Source: Desulfobacteraceae bacterium
GTDB lineage: Bacteria > Desulfobacterota > DSM-4660 > Desulfatiglandales > Desulfatiglandaceae
Assembly (NCBI GenBank): GCA_016844935.1
Contig: JAERTK010000287.1
Coordinates: forward strand, 1-40,045
DNA: 40,045 nucleotides
Reading direction: 5' to 3'
Position numbers and translations under genes: made by a program. Shown piece after piece: positions 8,224 through 16,154 of this stretch; within the stretch, counting starts at the first letter, position 1; every line of letters begins with the position of its first letter. Under the pieces are notes generated by a model. That model made no database searches. It was given only the letters and a program-made list of their open reading frames with translations, and was not told the origin of the DNA.

Positions 8224-10132
8224 AGCGGCCCAGGACCCCGCCCTCGTAAATAGCGGCCTTGGCGCTTCGGGGTTCAAGACAGTCGCCGATACGGTGAATT
8301 TCATACCCCATGGTTTTGATCTGATTAAACAGGGTGTCATCCGGTCGGTTTCCGGTGGAAAAGACCACCTGATCCGCATCCAGAACAGACTGCTTGCCGT
8401 CCTTTTCAGCAATCACAACCCCATTTTCTTCTACACGAATCAGTTTGCAGTCGGTCTTGAAAGTGACACGGTTTTCCTCCAGCTTCCGAAGCAGCATCTT
8501 CCGGGTCACGCTTTCCAGTTGGAACCCCAGATTGGAAAGCATTTCAACAATGGTCACCCGGCACCCGCTCTCCGATAGATGAAGGGCGATTTCGCAACCG
8601 GTGGGTCCGCCTCCCACCACAACGGTTTTCCCCTCCGGCAGGCCGTGTCCGTTCAAGGCATCGTCTATTGAAATGACGAGAGCATTGTCAATCCCCTTGA
8701 TCTCCGGATAGGCCGGTGTCGATCCGGTGGCCAGAATGACCACATCCGGTGAGAGATCTTTCAGGGTGTCGGGTGTCGCATCCTGGTTCAGATGACACTT
8801 TACCCCGAATCGTTCCATCTGTTTTTTCTGGAAACGGATCAGTTTGCGGAGTTCTTTCTTGAAAGAGGTGATACTTCCCAGGGCCAGCTGTCCGCCCACG
8901 TGGGGTTGCCTTTCAAACAGATGCACATCATGCCCCCGTTTGGCGGCCACCCATGCCACATTCAAACCGCCGGGTCCGGCGCCCACCACCATTACCTTTT
9001 TAGGGGTTTTGGCAGGGTGAAAGGCCATTTCCCTTTCTCGTCCAAGGGTCGGGTTGACCAGACACTCCACCCGGCCCCTTCTGAAAATGGATTGCATGCA
9101 GGTGTTGCAGGCGATACAGGTTCTGATATCGTCCAGACGACCTTCCCTGGCTTTGTTGGGCATTGCCGGATCCGCCAGCAATCCCCGGCCGATGCAGACA
9201 AGATCAGCCTTTCCGGTCTTGATAAGGTCTTCCGCGAGAAGTGGTTCATTGATTCTCCCCACCGCCATGATGGGGACACCCAGTTCTTTTCTGATGGTGG
9301 CCGCAAAATCGGCAAGACACGCTTTTTCCATGAACATGGGTTGGCATATCCACTCGGGTGTGGCGTCGTTGCCGGCGGATACCTGAACCACATCGACCCC
9401 CTCTTCTACGAGAATTTTCAGGATTTCGAGGCTCTCTTCCACATCCAGGCCGTCTTTGACGAATTCCATAGCACTGATCTTGAAAGAGATGGGGTACTGT
9501 TCTCCAACCCGTTTGCGGATTTCCCGGACGATCTCCCGGGCGAACCGTGATCGGCCCTGGATATCGCCTCCGTACGCGTCCTGCCGGATATTGCTGAATC
9601 TGGAGAGGAATTGATTGATCAGATATCCGTGAGCACCGTGAATCTCGATAAGCTCAAATCCTGCCTGCAGGGAACGGTCGGCCGCATCACCGAATTTTTC
9701 AACCAGTTCCTGGATGGCGCTTACGGTCAGCGGTGTCACATCCCCTCGAATGGAGGGGCAGGGGAGGGGTGAGGGGGCGACCGGTTGTCCGTTGATGACC
9801 CTGGCGGAGGTCTGCCTTCCGCCGTGGTGAAGTTGAACCGCGGGAACAGCCCCCTCCGCTTTCATGGATTGGGCGATTTTTGAAAGCCCCTCCACGAACC
9901 GATCATCAAAAATTCGTGCCTGATGGGGGGAAACGATTCCCTCAGGCGAGACGGCACATGCTTCCATGATGACCATGGCCGGGCCGCCGGCGGCCCTGAG
10001 TCGATAATGTTCAATGGCTTTTTGAGGAATGGAGCCGTCGTTCTCTATTAAGAAAGAGGCCAGGCCGGGCATGACGATTCGGTTCTTGAGTTCGCACCCT
10101 TTGATTGAAAACGTGGAAAAAAGATATTTCAT
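8216..10132 (-). CDS. FMN/FAD/4Fe-4S NADH:flavin oxidoreductase (old yellow enzyme, enoate-reductase type)
   Basis: The 638-residue enzyme has an N-terminal FMN barrel (residues 1 to about 330, with VQLHHGGRQ and HGAHGYLINQFLS), a 4Fe-4S cluster motif CxxCxxCx11C at residues 339-357, and a C-terminal FAD/NAD domain with two GxGxxG-type motifs (VVGAGPGGLNVAWVAAKRG and VVVGGGPTGCEIALHL). The size and order match enoate reductases and 2,4-dienoyl-CoA reductases, which reduce activated C=C bonds. The GWHE segment that marks true FadH is absent (SAGNDATPEWI instead), and the cysteine spacing is one residue shorter than in FadH, so it resembles clostridial enoate reductase more closely. The substrate is unknown. 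A strong AAGGAGG lies upstream. The gene is convergent with the J-domain gene. Confidence 0.88.
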   Translation of the reverse strand: MKYLFSTFSIKGCELKNRIVMPGLASFLIENDGSIPQKAIEHYRLRAAGGPAMVIMEACAVSPEGIVSPHQARIFDDRFVEGLSKIAQSMKAEGAVPAVQLHHGGRQTSARVINGQPVAPSPLPCPSIRGDVTPLTVSAIQELVEKFGDAADRSLQAGFELIEIHGAHGYLINQFLSRFSNIRQDAYGGDIQGRSRFAREIVREIRKRVGEQYPISFKISAMEFVKDGLDVEESLEILKILVEEGVDVVQVSAGNDATPEWICQPMFMEKACLADFAATIRKELGVPIMAVGRINEPLLAEDLIKTGKADLVCIGRGLLADPAMPNKAREGRLDDIRTCIACNTCMQSIFRRGRVECLVNPTLGREREMAFHPAKTPKKVMVVGAGPGGLNVAWVAAKRGHDVHLFERQPHVGGQLALGSITSFKKELRKLIRFQKKQMERFGVKCHLNQDATPDTLKDLSPDVVILATGSTPAYPEIKGIDNALVISIDDALNGHGLPEGKTVVVGGGPTGCEIALHLSESGCRVTIVEMLSNLGFQLESVTRKMLLRKLEENRVTFKTDCKLIRVEENGVVIAEKDGKQSVLDADQVVFSTGNRPDDTLFNQIKTMGYEIHRIGDCLEPRSAKAAIYEGGVLGRSI

Positions 10133-10277
10133 TTAATGGCTCTCCTCCTTGAGCAACATGATCCAAGGTAGAAAAATATAAACTATGAACAGGATTTGTC
10201 AAATAAAATCCAGAAAGGTCGACAATCCCGGCTCCGGGTCGAATTCCGGGGTCCCGGGGGACATTTTTCCATGATGA

Positions 10278-11297
10278 CTATTTTTCCCACAGAGGCGGTG
10301 AACCGGGCCTTTGGGTTATTAACGCCTCCACGTTCCAGGGAGCGGGATCCGATTTCTTTTCCCCCCTCAGCTCGCAGGCATATCGGCGGCACACCGGGCA
10401 GTCGGGGTCAGCGCATGGATCCAGGTGGACCAGAACATTCGCCCTGCCTTCAAAATGGCTCACAATGACCGCCTCCACTTCCTCCGCTTCCGCGTGTGCC
10501 ACTTTCAGAGAAAAGTCCCTCGGCAGAATCAGGTGAAGGCTTACGTTCACGGCGCTGCCTGAACGAAACGCTCTTAATTCGTGTATGCCTACCCAATTGT
10601 CTTTTCGGTGCTTTTCCAGGAGTGAGGAAATCTCTTCCAGAAGGGCCGGTTCGGCCCTGTCCATGAGGCCGGCGGAAGATTCTTTTATGAGGATGATGCC
10701 GGTGTAGAGGATGCTGAAGCCCACCATGCAGGCGATGGCGCCATCCAGCCAGTAGAGCCCTGTGAGGTGCACCAGTAAAAGGCCGAGCAAAACCCCTGCA
10801 GAAGTCATCACATCGGTAAGGACATGCTTGCCATCGGCTGTGAGGGCAAGTGAATGGGTTCTTTTGCCGGTTCGCACCAGGATGAGGCCCAGAACCAGGT
10901 TTATCAACCCCGTCCCCAGGAGTATGGTAAGACCGTCTGTCAGGTTTGGGAGAGGTTGCGGCCTGAGAATATGGGTCAATCCGCTTTTGAAAATGCCGAT
11001 GGCGGCGATGACGATCAGCGCCCCTTCAAATCCGGCTGAGAAGTATTCCACTTTTCCATGACCATAGGGATGGTTTTTGTCCGGAGGCCTGGCGGCCAAT
11101 ATAATGCTCACCAGGGCAAAGGCGCTTGCCACCACATTGATGATGGATTCAAGTGCGTCCGAGAAAACGGCTGAAGAACGGGTGAGGTGAAATGCGTAAA
11201 ATTTGGCACACATGAGCATTGCGCCGATGGTGAATGACAGGCTGATGGCGACAACCCGGGTTTTGAAATGATTTTTTGTGGTTGCTTTCTTTTTCAA
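10278..11297 (-). CDS. Cation diffusion facilitator transporter with a Cys-rich tail
   Basis: This 339-residue protein has a six-helix membrane domain and a C-terminal cytoplasmic domain, the CDF plan for metal/proton antiport. Helix 5 carries HxxxD (H158, D162). The matching helix-2 site, usually H/DxxxD, is ExxxN here (E50, N54, in SDALESIINV), a variant found in a distinct CDF branch. The tail adds a CX4CX2CX4C cluster (C295, C300, C303, C308) that could bind metal. It would export a divalent metal whose identity is unclear. The frame starts with TTG at 11297; no ATG or GTG lies between it and an upstream stop, so TTG appears to be the start, although no good ribosome binding site is visible. 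The gene follows the Ni-superoxide dismutase gene by 51 bases. Confidence 0.87.
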   Translation of the reverse strand: MKKKATTKNHFKTRVVAISLSFTIGAMLMCAKFYAFHLTRSSAVFSDALESIINVVASAFALVSIILAARPPDKNHPYGHGKVEYFSAGFEGALIVIAAIGIFKSGLTHILRPQPLPNLTDGLTILLGTGLINLVLGLILVRTGKRTHSLALTADGKHVLTDVMTSAGVLLGLLLVHLTGLYWLDGAIACMVGFSILYTGIILIKESSAGLMDRAEPALLEEISSLLEKHRKDNWVGIHELRAFRSGSAVNVSLHLILPRDFSLKVAHAEAEEVEAVIVSHFEGRANVLVHLDPCADPDCPVCRRYACELRGEKKSDPAPWNVEALITQRPGSPPLWEK

Positions 11298-11348
11298 TTC
11301 CCGGCCCGGAATAACCCGCTGCGTTTAAGGGGGAAAGAACAGTGTGGT

Positions 11349-11795
11349 TCAACGGCCCGCAAAATAGAGCTCATGAAACTGCTTTACCAGTTCCCTTAAT
11401 TGGGTGGTGATGCTGAGATCAGTTGTCTGCTTGCATTTCATGCTGTAAACAAGCATCTGCTGGAGCAGGGCGAGCATCTGAGGGTAACCTTTGACCTTCG
11501 GTTTGATTCTCTGTGTCATGAAATATTGCGCGACGATGGTCTGGATTTCAGTGGCGTGGTGTTCCTTGTTCATGATCCATCGAACCATCTGGTTGAAATC
11601 AGGGCTTTTTTCCTTTTCGAGCCCTTTGATCTGTTTCATGGATTTTTCAATGGTCGTGATATGTTCGAAGATCATATTAAATCTGGCCTGATCATCGTAA
11701 ATTCCGCAGGGGATTTCACAGTGGGCGAATACGGTTCCCACCAGAACAGCAAAACAAATTGCCCCGACAAAAGACTGGAAAAAACGCTTTTTCAT
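11349..11795 (-). CDS. sodN: Exported nickel superoxide dismutase
   Basis: The 148-residue precursor starts MKKRFFQSFVGAICFAVLVGTVFA, a Sec signal peptide with a VFA cleavage site. Cleavage after Ala 24 would expose HCEIPCGIYD. That is the nickel hook of NiSOD, in which mature His1, Cys2 and Cys6 bind nickel and Tyr9 guards the active site. The rest is a four-helix hairpin-like sequence of about 124 residues, near the usual 117. It would dismutate superoxide outside the cytoplasm. Streptomyces NiSOD instead carries a propeptide removed by the SodX protease; no sodX is seen here, and signal peptidase would do that step (inference). Start 11795 is chosen for its GGAGG site; the frame runs to 11870. 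A metal transporter lies just downstream. Confidence 0.88.
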   Translation of the reverse strand: MKKRFFQSFVGAICFAVLVGTVFAHCEIPCGIYDDQARFNMIFEHITTIEKSMKQIKGLEKEKSPDFNQMVRWIMNKEHHATEIQTIVAQYFMTQRIKPKVKGYPQMLALLQQMLVYSMKCKQTTDLSITTQLRELVKQFHELYFAGR

Positions 11796-11844
11796 AAGGA
11801 CCTCCTCTATTTTTACATGCCATTGATTTGTGATTTGATGATCT

Positions 11845-11870
11845 CTCATGGTATGAGTTTTGAATCTCAT
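11845..11870. promoter_or_regulatory. Clustered inverted repeats upstream of sodN
   Basis: The perfect 5-base-arm inverted repeat CTCAT-GGT-ATGAG (11845-11857) is followed by another CTCAT at 11866-11870, giving three half-sites. On the minus strand a TTGACA (11884-11889) lies just upstream, although no good -10 is spaced correctly from it. The position before sodN suggests a regulator-binding site or transcript hairpin. No consensus for Fur or Nur is recognised. Confidence 0.3.
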
Positions 11871-11941
11871 ATCATCCGGATCTTGTCAAGCCCGGCGAAT
11901 GTGGCAGTTTTTCCCTGCAGAAAACAGGCTAAAAATTTTTA

Positions 11942-11970
11942 TTGACAAATGATATCCATAAATATATAAA
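11942..11970 (+). promoter_or_regulatory. Near-consensus sigma-70 promoter
   Basis: A perfect TTGACA (11942-11947) is followed by 17 bases and TATAAA (11965-11970), one mismatch from the ideal -10. Transcription would start near 11977, leaving a leader of about 138 bases before the first gene at 12115. The promoter faces the plus-strand run 12115-16119 and is divergent from sodN. It is the strongest promoter seen in the window. Confidence 0.75.
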
Positions 11971-11988
11971 AAGCGGTTGTTTTTTATG

Positions 11989-12002
11989 TGCAAACTATTG
12001 CA
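11989..12002. promoter_or_regulatory. Inverted repeat in the leader downstream of the promoter
   Basis: TGCAA-ACTA-TTGCA is a perfect palindrome with 5-base arms, about 13-26 bases downstream of the predicted transcript start. It could be an operator that blocks the strong promoter. It shares the TTGCA half-site with the nickel regulator Nur, but the spacing differs, so no regulator is assigned. Confidence 0.25.
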
Positions 12003-12114
12003 GGATTGTAATGTTCCTGAAAGGTTGTGGTAAGTTTCGGCAGGTATTCTCCCGATTCAGATGTCATTTTGCCAGTGCCTGATGATTACAATAGGATCCC
12101 TGAAAGGAGATATT

Positions 12115-12273
12115 ATGTCGAAAAAAAGAGTTATAGCCGAAGAGGTCTTTGATGCCATGCTGGATCAGGCCATTGAAGAGTTGAAACTGAGCGGTTTGGA
12201 TGCCGGCGAGGTTTTTTCCATTGTGGAAGAGAACTTCGGTGTTGCCTATGCCCGCAGGTTTTGTAGACAATAA
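12115..12273 (+). CDS. 52-residue hypothetical protein
   Basis: This small soluble protein (MSKKRVIAEEVFDAMLDQAIEEL...) is rich in acidic and helical residues and ends YARRFCRQ. AAAGGAGATATT precedes the ATG, a very good ribosome binding site, and a near-consensus promoter lies upstream. This makes translation likely despite its length. No family is recognised. It sits first in the transcript, 47 bases before a DsbA-like gene. The frame extends to 12061, but the start at 12115 is clearly favoured by the binding site. Confidence 0.6.
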   Translation: MSKKRVIAEEVFDAMLDQAIEELKLSGLDAGEVFSIVEENFGVAYARRFCRQ

Positions 12274-12320
12274 TTTACCGCCCGAAAGTATCTGTTTTTT
12301 ACGGGTGAAGGACTCCCCCT

Positions 12321-12947
12321 ATGCCCTCCCCCCCTCCGACCCTCGAAATCTTTACCGATTGCACCTGTCCATGGTGTTATTTCATGTCCGGGCGGATTGC
12401 CCGGCTTAAAAAAGAGTATCATATTCAGGTCAGACGCAGGATGTTTCCCTTTCGGTCGGATACCCCGGAGGATGGTCTTTCACTGGATGCCTGTTTTTCC
12501 GACGATCCCCTCGTGGTCAAAGAAAGAATGCGCAATCTGAAAGAAACAGCCGAGACCATGGGCCTCCCTTTTGGTTCCCCTGAAATGATTTACAACAGTC
12601 GGTCTGCCCAGGAACTGGGCCTCTGGGCTGAGTCCAAGGGCACGGGCGATGCTTTTCTCAGGGCCCTCTATGTGGCCTATTTTGTGGATGCAAGAAATAT
12701 TGCGAAAATTTCCGTATTATCCGAGATTGCCGCATCCGTGGGCCTTCCAGCTGAGAATGTTGATGAAGTGATCAAAGCTGGGACCTTTAAAGAACGTGTA
12801 GATCGGGATTGGGCCATGGCGGAGGAGTTGAATATTCTGGTCTTGCCCACTTTTGTGGTAAACGGGGATCGCCTGGTTGGGGCTCAACCCTACCACAAAC
12901 TTCAGCGGTTGATTGAGAAAAACGGTGTTGTAACGAAAAGGGGATGA
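12321..12947 (+). CDS. DsbA-family thiol oxidoreductase (FrnE-like)
   Basis: The 208-residue protein has a thioredoxin fold with a helical insertion. The motif CPWC (residues 16-19) and the cis-proline segment VLPTFVV (about residue 177) form the redox active site. The C-terminal half VNGDRLVGAQPYHKLQRLI is typical of the FrnE/DsbA-like family, cytoplasmic proteins lacking a signal peptide, as here. It probably exchanges disulfides or acts as an isomerase; 2-hydroxychromene-2-carboxylate isomerases share the fold but lack this CPWC. GAAGGA precedes the ATG. It overlaps the next gene by four bases. Confidence 0.85.
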   Translation: MPSPPPTLEIFTDCTCPWCYFMSGRIARLKKEYHIQVRRRMFPFRSDTPEDGLSLDACFSDDPLVVKERMRNLKETAETMGLPFGSPEMIYNSRSAQELGLWAESKGTGDAFLRALYVAYFVDARNIAKISVLSEIAASVGLPAENVDEVIKAGTFKERVDRDWAMAEELNILVLPTFVVNGDRLVGAQPYHKLQRLIEKNGVVTKRG

Positions 12948-13723
12948 CCGGTTTTTCCGAGTGTAATTTTATCATGAGATGGTATCATTTTCTGTTGGAT
13001 CTTTCGGTCACCCTGGTTCTGTGGTCCTATTACACGTTGGGCTTTGTCCTTTTTTTTTCGCCGTTCTATTTTCTGGCAACCATTTTTGCCGGAAACCGTC
13101 AATCAGCATTTCAAAAACTAAACCATATTTTCTATAAAGGTTTTTTCGGCATTGTAAAACGGTTGATCCCCGCGTGCCGGTGGCAAATCCCCCAGGAAGT
13201 GCGGGAAATTCGATCTTCCGTCATCGTATGTAACCATCGGTCCTATATCGACGCTATTTTGCTGATTTCCATTTATGCGCGGCATACGACCATTGCAAAG
13301 GCTCGCCTTTTTCGAATTCCGGTTTTCGGTTCAATGCTGGGTCTTTCAGGATACATTCCATCAGAAGCGGGAGGGCGGTTTGCCGAAATGATGATGGATC
13401 TCATGGCACGTATGGAAGGATTTCTGGCTTCGGGAGGGAACGTGATTATCTTTCCTGAGGGCACCCGCAGTCGGGATGGTCGCATCGGCCGTTTGAACAA
13501 GGGGGCTTTTAAGCTTGCCAAAATGTGCAAAGTGCCGGTAAAGGTTCTCTTTATTGAGAATACGGACAAACTGTTTAAGCCGGGGAAGTTTCTCTTTAAC
13601 GCCCACAGTCCCAATACCGTTACCGTGGCACTGGCAGGCGAAATGAATCCGGATTACCGGTCTGATCAATTTTCAATCAACGGTTTAGTGGCTGAGGTTC
13701 ATGCTCTTTTGGAGAAAACATGA
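12944..13723 (+). CDS. PlsC-like 1-acylglycerol-3-phosphate acyltransferase
   Basis: The 259-residue protein has an N-terminal membrane segment (about 17-47). It shows the PlsC/LPLAT motifs NHRSYID (residues 97-103, NHx4D catalytic dyad) and FPEGTRSRDG (EGTR 172-175, which binds the glycerol phosphate), then VPVKVLFIEN. It would transfer an acyl group onto a lysophospholipid or related acceptor at the inner membrane. The ATG overlaps the preceding TGA, and its own stop overlaps the next start, so it is coupled to both. A second Met at 12974 is possible. The neighbouring radical SAM gene hints that the product could be an unusual lipid rather than standard phosphatidic acid; that is inference. 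Confidence 0.88.
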   Translation: MTGFSECNFIMRWYHFLLDLSVTLVLWSYYTLGFVLFFSPFYFLATIFAGNRQSAFQKLNHIFYKGFFGIVKRLIPACRWQIPQEVREIRSSVIVCNHRSYIDAILLISIYARHTTIAKARLFRIPVFGSMLGLSGYIPSEAGGRFAEMMMDLMARMEGFLASGGNVIIFPEGTRSRDGRIGRLNKGAFKLAKMCKVPVKVLFIENTDKLFKPGKFLFNAHSPNTVTVALAGEMNPDYRSDQFSINGLVAEVHALLEKT

Positions 13724-15210
13724 AAATTGTTCTGCTTTCCATGCCGGATGTGGCGCCGGTCATCATGCACGAATCAGCGTTTCATCTGCCGAACCTCGGC
13801 ATTGCCAGCGTTGGCGCCAATGTTGACGAGAAAAATGACGTTTATATTATCGACCTGATCCGAAAACGGCGGCAAATCCGCCGCTATCTCACCCGTGCTC
13901 TGTTGAAAATCCAACCCGATCTGGTGGGCCTTTCAGCCATGACCTGGCAGTACGCCACCTGTGTAAAGTTAATTAAGTTGATCAAAACATTGCTCCCCCG
14001 CGTGAAGGTGGCGGTGGGCGGCTATCACGCGACCCTCATGTACGAAGAAATCGCGGGCAGTCGGGAGTCTCAATGGATTGATTTTCTGATTCGCGGAGAG
14101 GGTGAAGAAACCTTTAAGCGGCTGGTCCGGGCACTGGAAGGGAAGGATCAGGTTGAGGCTATACCCTCTTTGTCTTACAACAAGGGCGGCGAATTTGTTC
14201 ACAACCCCAAAGGCGAACTTCTGGACCTGTCCCGATTGAAACTTCCCATTCGCGACAAGAGGCGCTTGACCTGGGGTTACCATATCATGAACCACAAGTA
14301 CGAAGTTATGGAGACTTCTAGGGGGTGCACCAAAAATTGCAATTTCTGCAGCATTCGGCATATGTATGGCCGTTCGTTCAGGCCTTTTCCCATAAAACGG
14401 ATTCTGAACGATGTAGATGATATTTACATTGAACGAAAGGTCCGAAGCATATTTGTGGTCGACGACAACTTCGTGCTGGAGCCTGAACGGGTGATAGCGC
14501 TGTGCGATGCCATTATTGCCAGGGGGTACCGGAACCTGCACTTCGTGGTTCAGGCGGATTGTGTCACCATGTCGAGAAACGAGGAGATGGTTGAAAGAAT
14601 GGCCCTGGCGGGGTTTAAATCCGTGTTCCTGGGTATGGAAAATGCCTCCAAAAAGAATCTTAAAGCGGCCCGTAAAGGGGACATTCTGGACGCGTCCCGA
14701 AAGGCTGTCCGGAACTGCCACAAATACGGCATCATGGTGGTGGGCGGCATGATCTTCGGTTTTCCGGATGACGGAGAGCAGGAGATCATCGAAAATTACC
14801 GTTTTCTGAAATCAACGGGAGCGGACGCCGCCTATTGCCAGATTCTGACACCGTATCCCAAGACGGAGATACGGCAGCAGCTGCTGGATGAAGGCCTGGT
14901 CACAAACCCCCTGGATTACACCCGCTATAACGGCATGTGGGCCAATGTGAAAACCCGGAAACTGGATGCCGAGACCCTTCAATACCTCTTCTGGCGTCAT
15001 GAACAGACGGTCATGGGGTGGTGGGAGCCGCCCGACAGATTGCGGGAGCAGAGTCCGTTGTGGACCGGGATCTGGATTCATTTCCTCAAACCCATCATGA
15101 AAATTGTGGTCCGCCGTTCCCAGAAGAAATATGGGTGGAGAGGGCGTTTTGAAAGGGAAATGAAGCACCGGGCTTCCGTAAACCGGTTCAGGGATCTTGA
15201 GGGATTATAG
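13720..15210 (+). CDS. B12-binding-domain radical SAM protein
   Basis: The 496-residue enzyme has an N-terminal cobalamin-binding-type Rossmann domain (about 1-140, with VGLSAMTWQYATC and VAVGGYHATLMYEE) and a radical SAM core. Its iron-sulfur motif CxxxCxxC lies at residues 203, 207 and 210 (SRGCTKNCNFC). The canonical DxHxxG cobalamin ligand motif is not present, so cobalamin may be bound base-off without it, or not at all. A C-terminal extension after about residue 400 includes WWEPPDRLR and a basic end. Class B relatives methylate or rearrange lipids and natural products; the substrate here is unknown. It is translationally coupled to the acyltransferase gene by a four-base overlap, which suggests a lipid-related role. 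Confidence 0.85.
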   Translation: MKIVLLSMPDVAPVIMHESAFHLPNLGIASVGANVDEKNDVYIIDLIRKRRQIRRYLTRALLKIQPDLVGLSAMTWQYATCVKLIKLIKTLLPRVKVAVGGYHATLMYEEIAGSRESQWIDFLIRGEGEETFKRLVRALEGKDQVEAIPSLSYNKGGEFVHNPKGELLDLSRLKLPIRDKRRLTWGYHIMNHKYEVMETSRGCTKNCNFCSIRHMYGRSFRPFPIKRILNDVDDIYIERKVRSIFVVDDNFVLEPERVIALCDAIIARGYRNLHFVVQADCVTMSRNEEMVERMALAGFKSVFLGMENASKKNLKAARKGDILDASRKAVRNCHKYGIMVVGGMIFGFPDDGEQEIIENYRFLKSTGADAAYCQILTPYPKTEIRQQLLDEGLVTNPLDYTRYNGMWANVKTRKLDAETLQYLFWRHEQTVMGWWEPPDRLREQSPLWTGIWIHFLKPIMKIVVRRSQKKYGWRGRFEREMKHRASVNRFRDLEGL

Positions 15211-15273
15211 CTTAGAAATTATCAACCCTGATCTCCGGTTATGGTTATTGGGCTTGTTAAATTAAGGGGTCGA

Positions 15274-16119
15274 ATGGAAGAGGACTATTACAAGATATTG
15301 AACGTAGAGACATCCGCAACCCAGCCGCAGATCAAGGAGTCTTACCGAAAACTGGCGCTCCAATACCATCCGGACCGGAACCGCGACGACCCAGCCGCGT
15401 CAACTCGGATGAAAGGCATCAATGAGTCCTACGCGGTTTTGTCCGATCCTGAAAAAAGAGGTCGTTACGACGCGCTACGGCAAACTTATGGTGATGCTGC
15501 CCATGATCGTTTCAAGCAAACCTATTCCGAGCAGGATATCTTTAGGGGGAGCGATATCCACCAGATTTTCGAGGAATTCAGCCGTGCCTTCGGGCTCAGG
15601 GGGTTTGACGAAGTTTTCAAGGATTTCTACGGACCCGGATACCGTTCCTTTGAATTCAGGCGGCCCAACGCTTTCGGCAGGGTTTTCATGGGGCCAAAGG
15701 GCCATGGACAAGGCCAGGGCCAAGGCCAAGGTAGACGCTTTGGCTCAGGGTTCCCCATTGGCGGACACTTGGGACGTTTAATCAAGTACGGCTTGAAGAA
15801 AAAGTGGGGTATTGAATTACCCGAAAGAGGAAAAGACATTCAGGATATGATTGCCGTTTCATCGGAAATGCTTCAAGCAGGGGGCAAAATCAGCTACCTG
15901 TGCCGAAAAAACCAGAAGGAACTGCTGGTGAGCATTCCTCCCGGCATGAGAGCCGGGCAGAAGATCCGATTGAAGGGGATGGGCGAGCCGGGAAAAGGGG
16001 GCGCTGAACCGGGGGATCTCTACGTTGAGGTTCAGACGCGGAATCCGTTATTCCAGAAAATCAGCAAATCGGCCAAAGGGATACTTTCCTCTCTGAAAAA
16101 CCTAAAACCTAAACCTTAG
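15274..16119 (+). CDS. DnaJ/CbpA-like co-chaperone with a Gly-Gln repeat
   Basis: The 281-residue protein begins with a J domain (EEDYYKILNVETSATQPQIKESYRKLALQ, HPD at 32-34), which activates DnaK. A low-complexity GQGQGQGQG segment follows, built from near-perfect six-base repeats. The DnaJ C-terminal substrate-binding domain comes next (ISYLCRKNQKELLVSIPPGMRAGQKIRLKGMGEPGKGG). There is no zinc-finger domain, so it is CbpA-type rather than full DnaJ. The start at 15274 has AAGGGG upstream and gives the expected J-domain beginning; the frame from 15241 lacks such a site. It follows the radical SAM gene by 63 bases and ends before a palindromic element. Confidence 0.87.
   Translation: MEEDYYKILNVETSATQPQIKESYRKLALQYHPDRNRDDPAASTRMKGINESYAVLSDPEKRGRYDALRQTYGDAAHDRFKQTYSEQDIFRGSDIHQIFEEFSRAFGLRGFDEVFKDFYGPGYRSFEFRRPNAFGRVFMGPKGHGQGQGQGQGRRFGSGFPIGGHLGRLIKYGLKKKWGIELPERGKDIQDMIAVSSEMLQAGGKISYLCRKNQKELLVSIPPGMRAGQKIRLKGMGEPGKGGAEPGDLYVEVQTRNPLFQKISKSAKGILSSLKNLKPKP
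15706..15731 (+). repeat. Short in-frame tandem repeat (CAAGGC-type)
   Basis: Four near-identical six-base units (CAAGGC, with one CAGGGC variant) encode the alternating Gly-Gln run of the DnaJ-like protein. Such short runs can vary in copy number by slippage. Confidence 0.6.
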
Positions 16120-16154
16120 CCAAAGATATTTGAAATTCTTAACAACGAATATCC

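Noticed and set aside
8792..9550. A 252-residue plus-strand open frame inside the enoate-reductase gene
   Set aside because: It lies entirely antisense to a clear enzyme with conserved motifs, has no family resemblance and no ribosome binding site, so it is a shadow frame.
10190..10277. GC-rich short palindromes downstream of the CDF gene as a terminator
   Set aside because: The arms are only five bases and there is no following T-run in the right orientation.
13969..14721. A 250-residue minus-strand frame inside the radical SAM gene
   Set aside because: It is antisense to a gene with clear CxxxCxxC and domain structure, and has no family match by eye.
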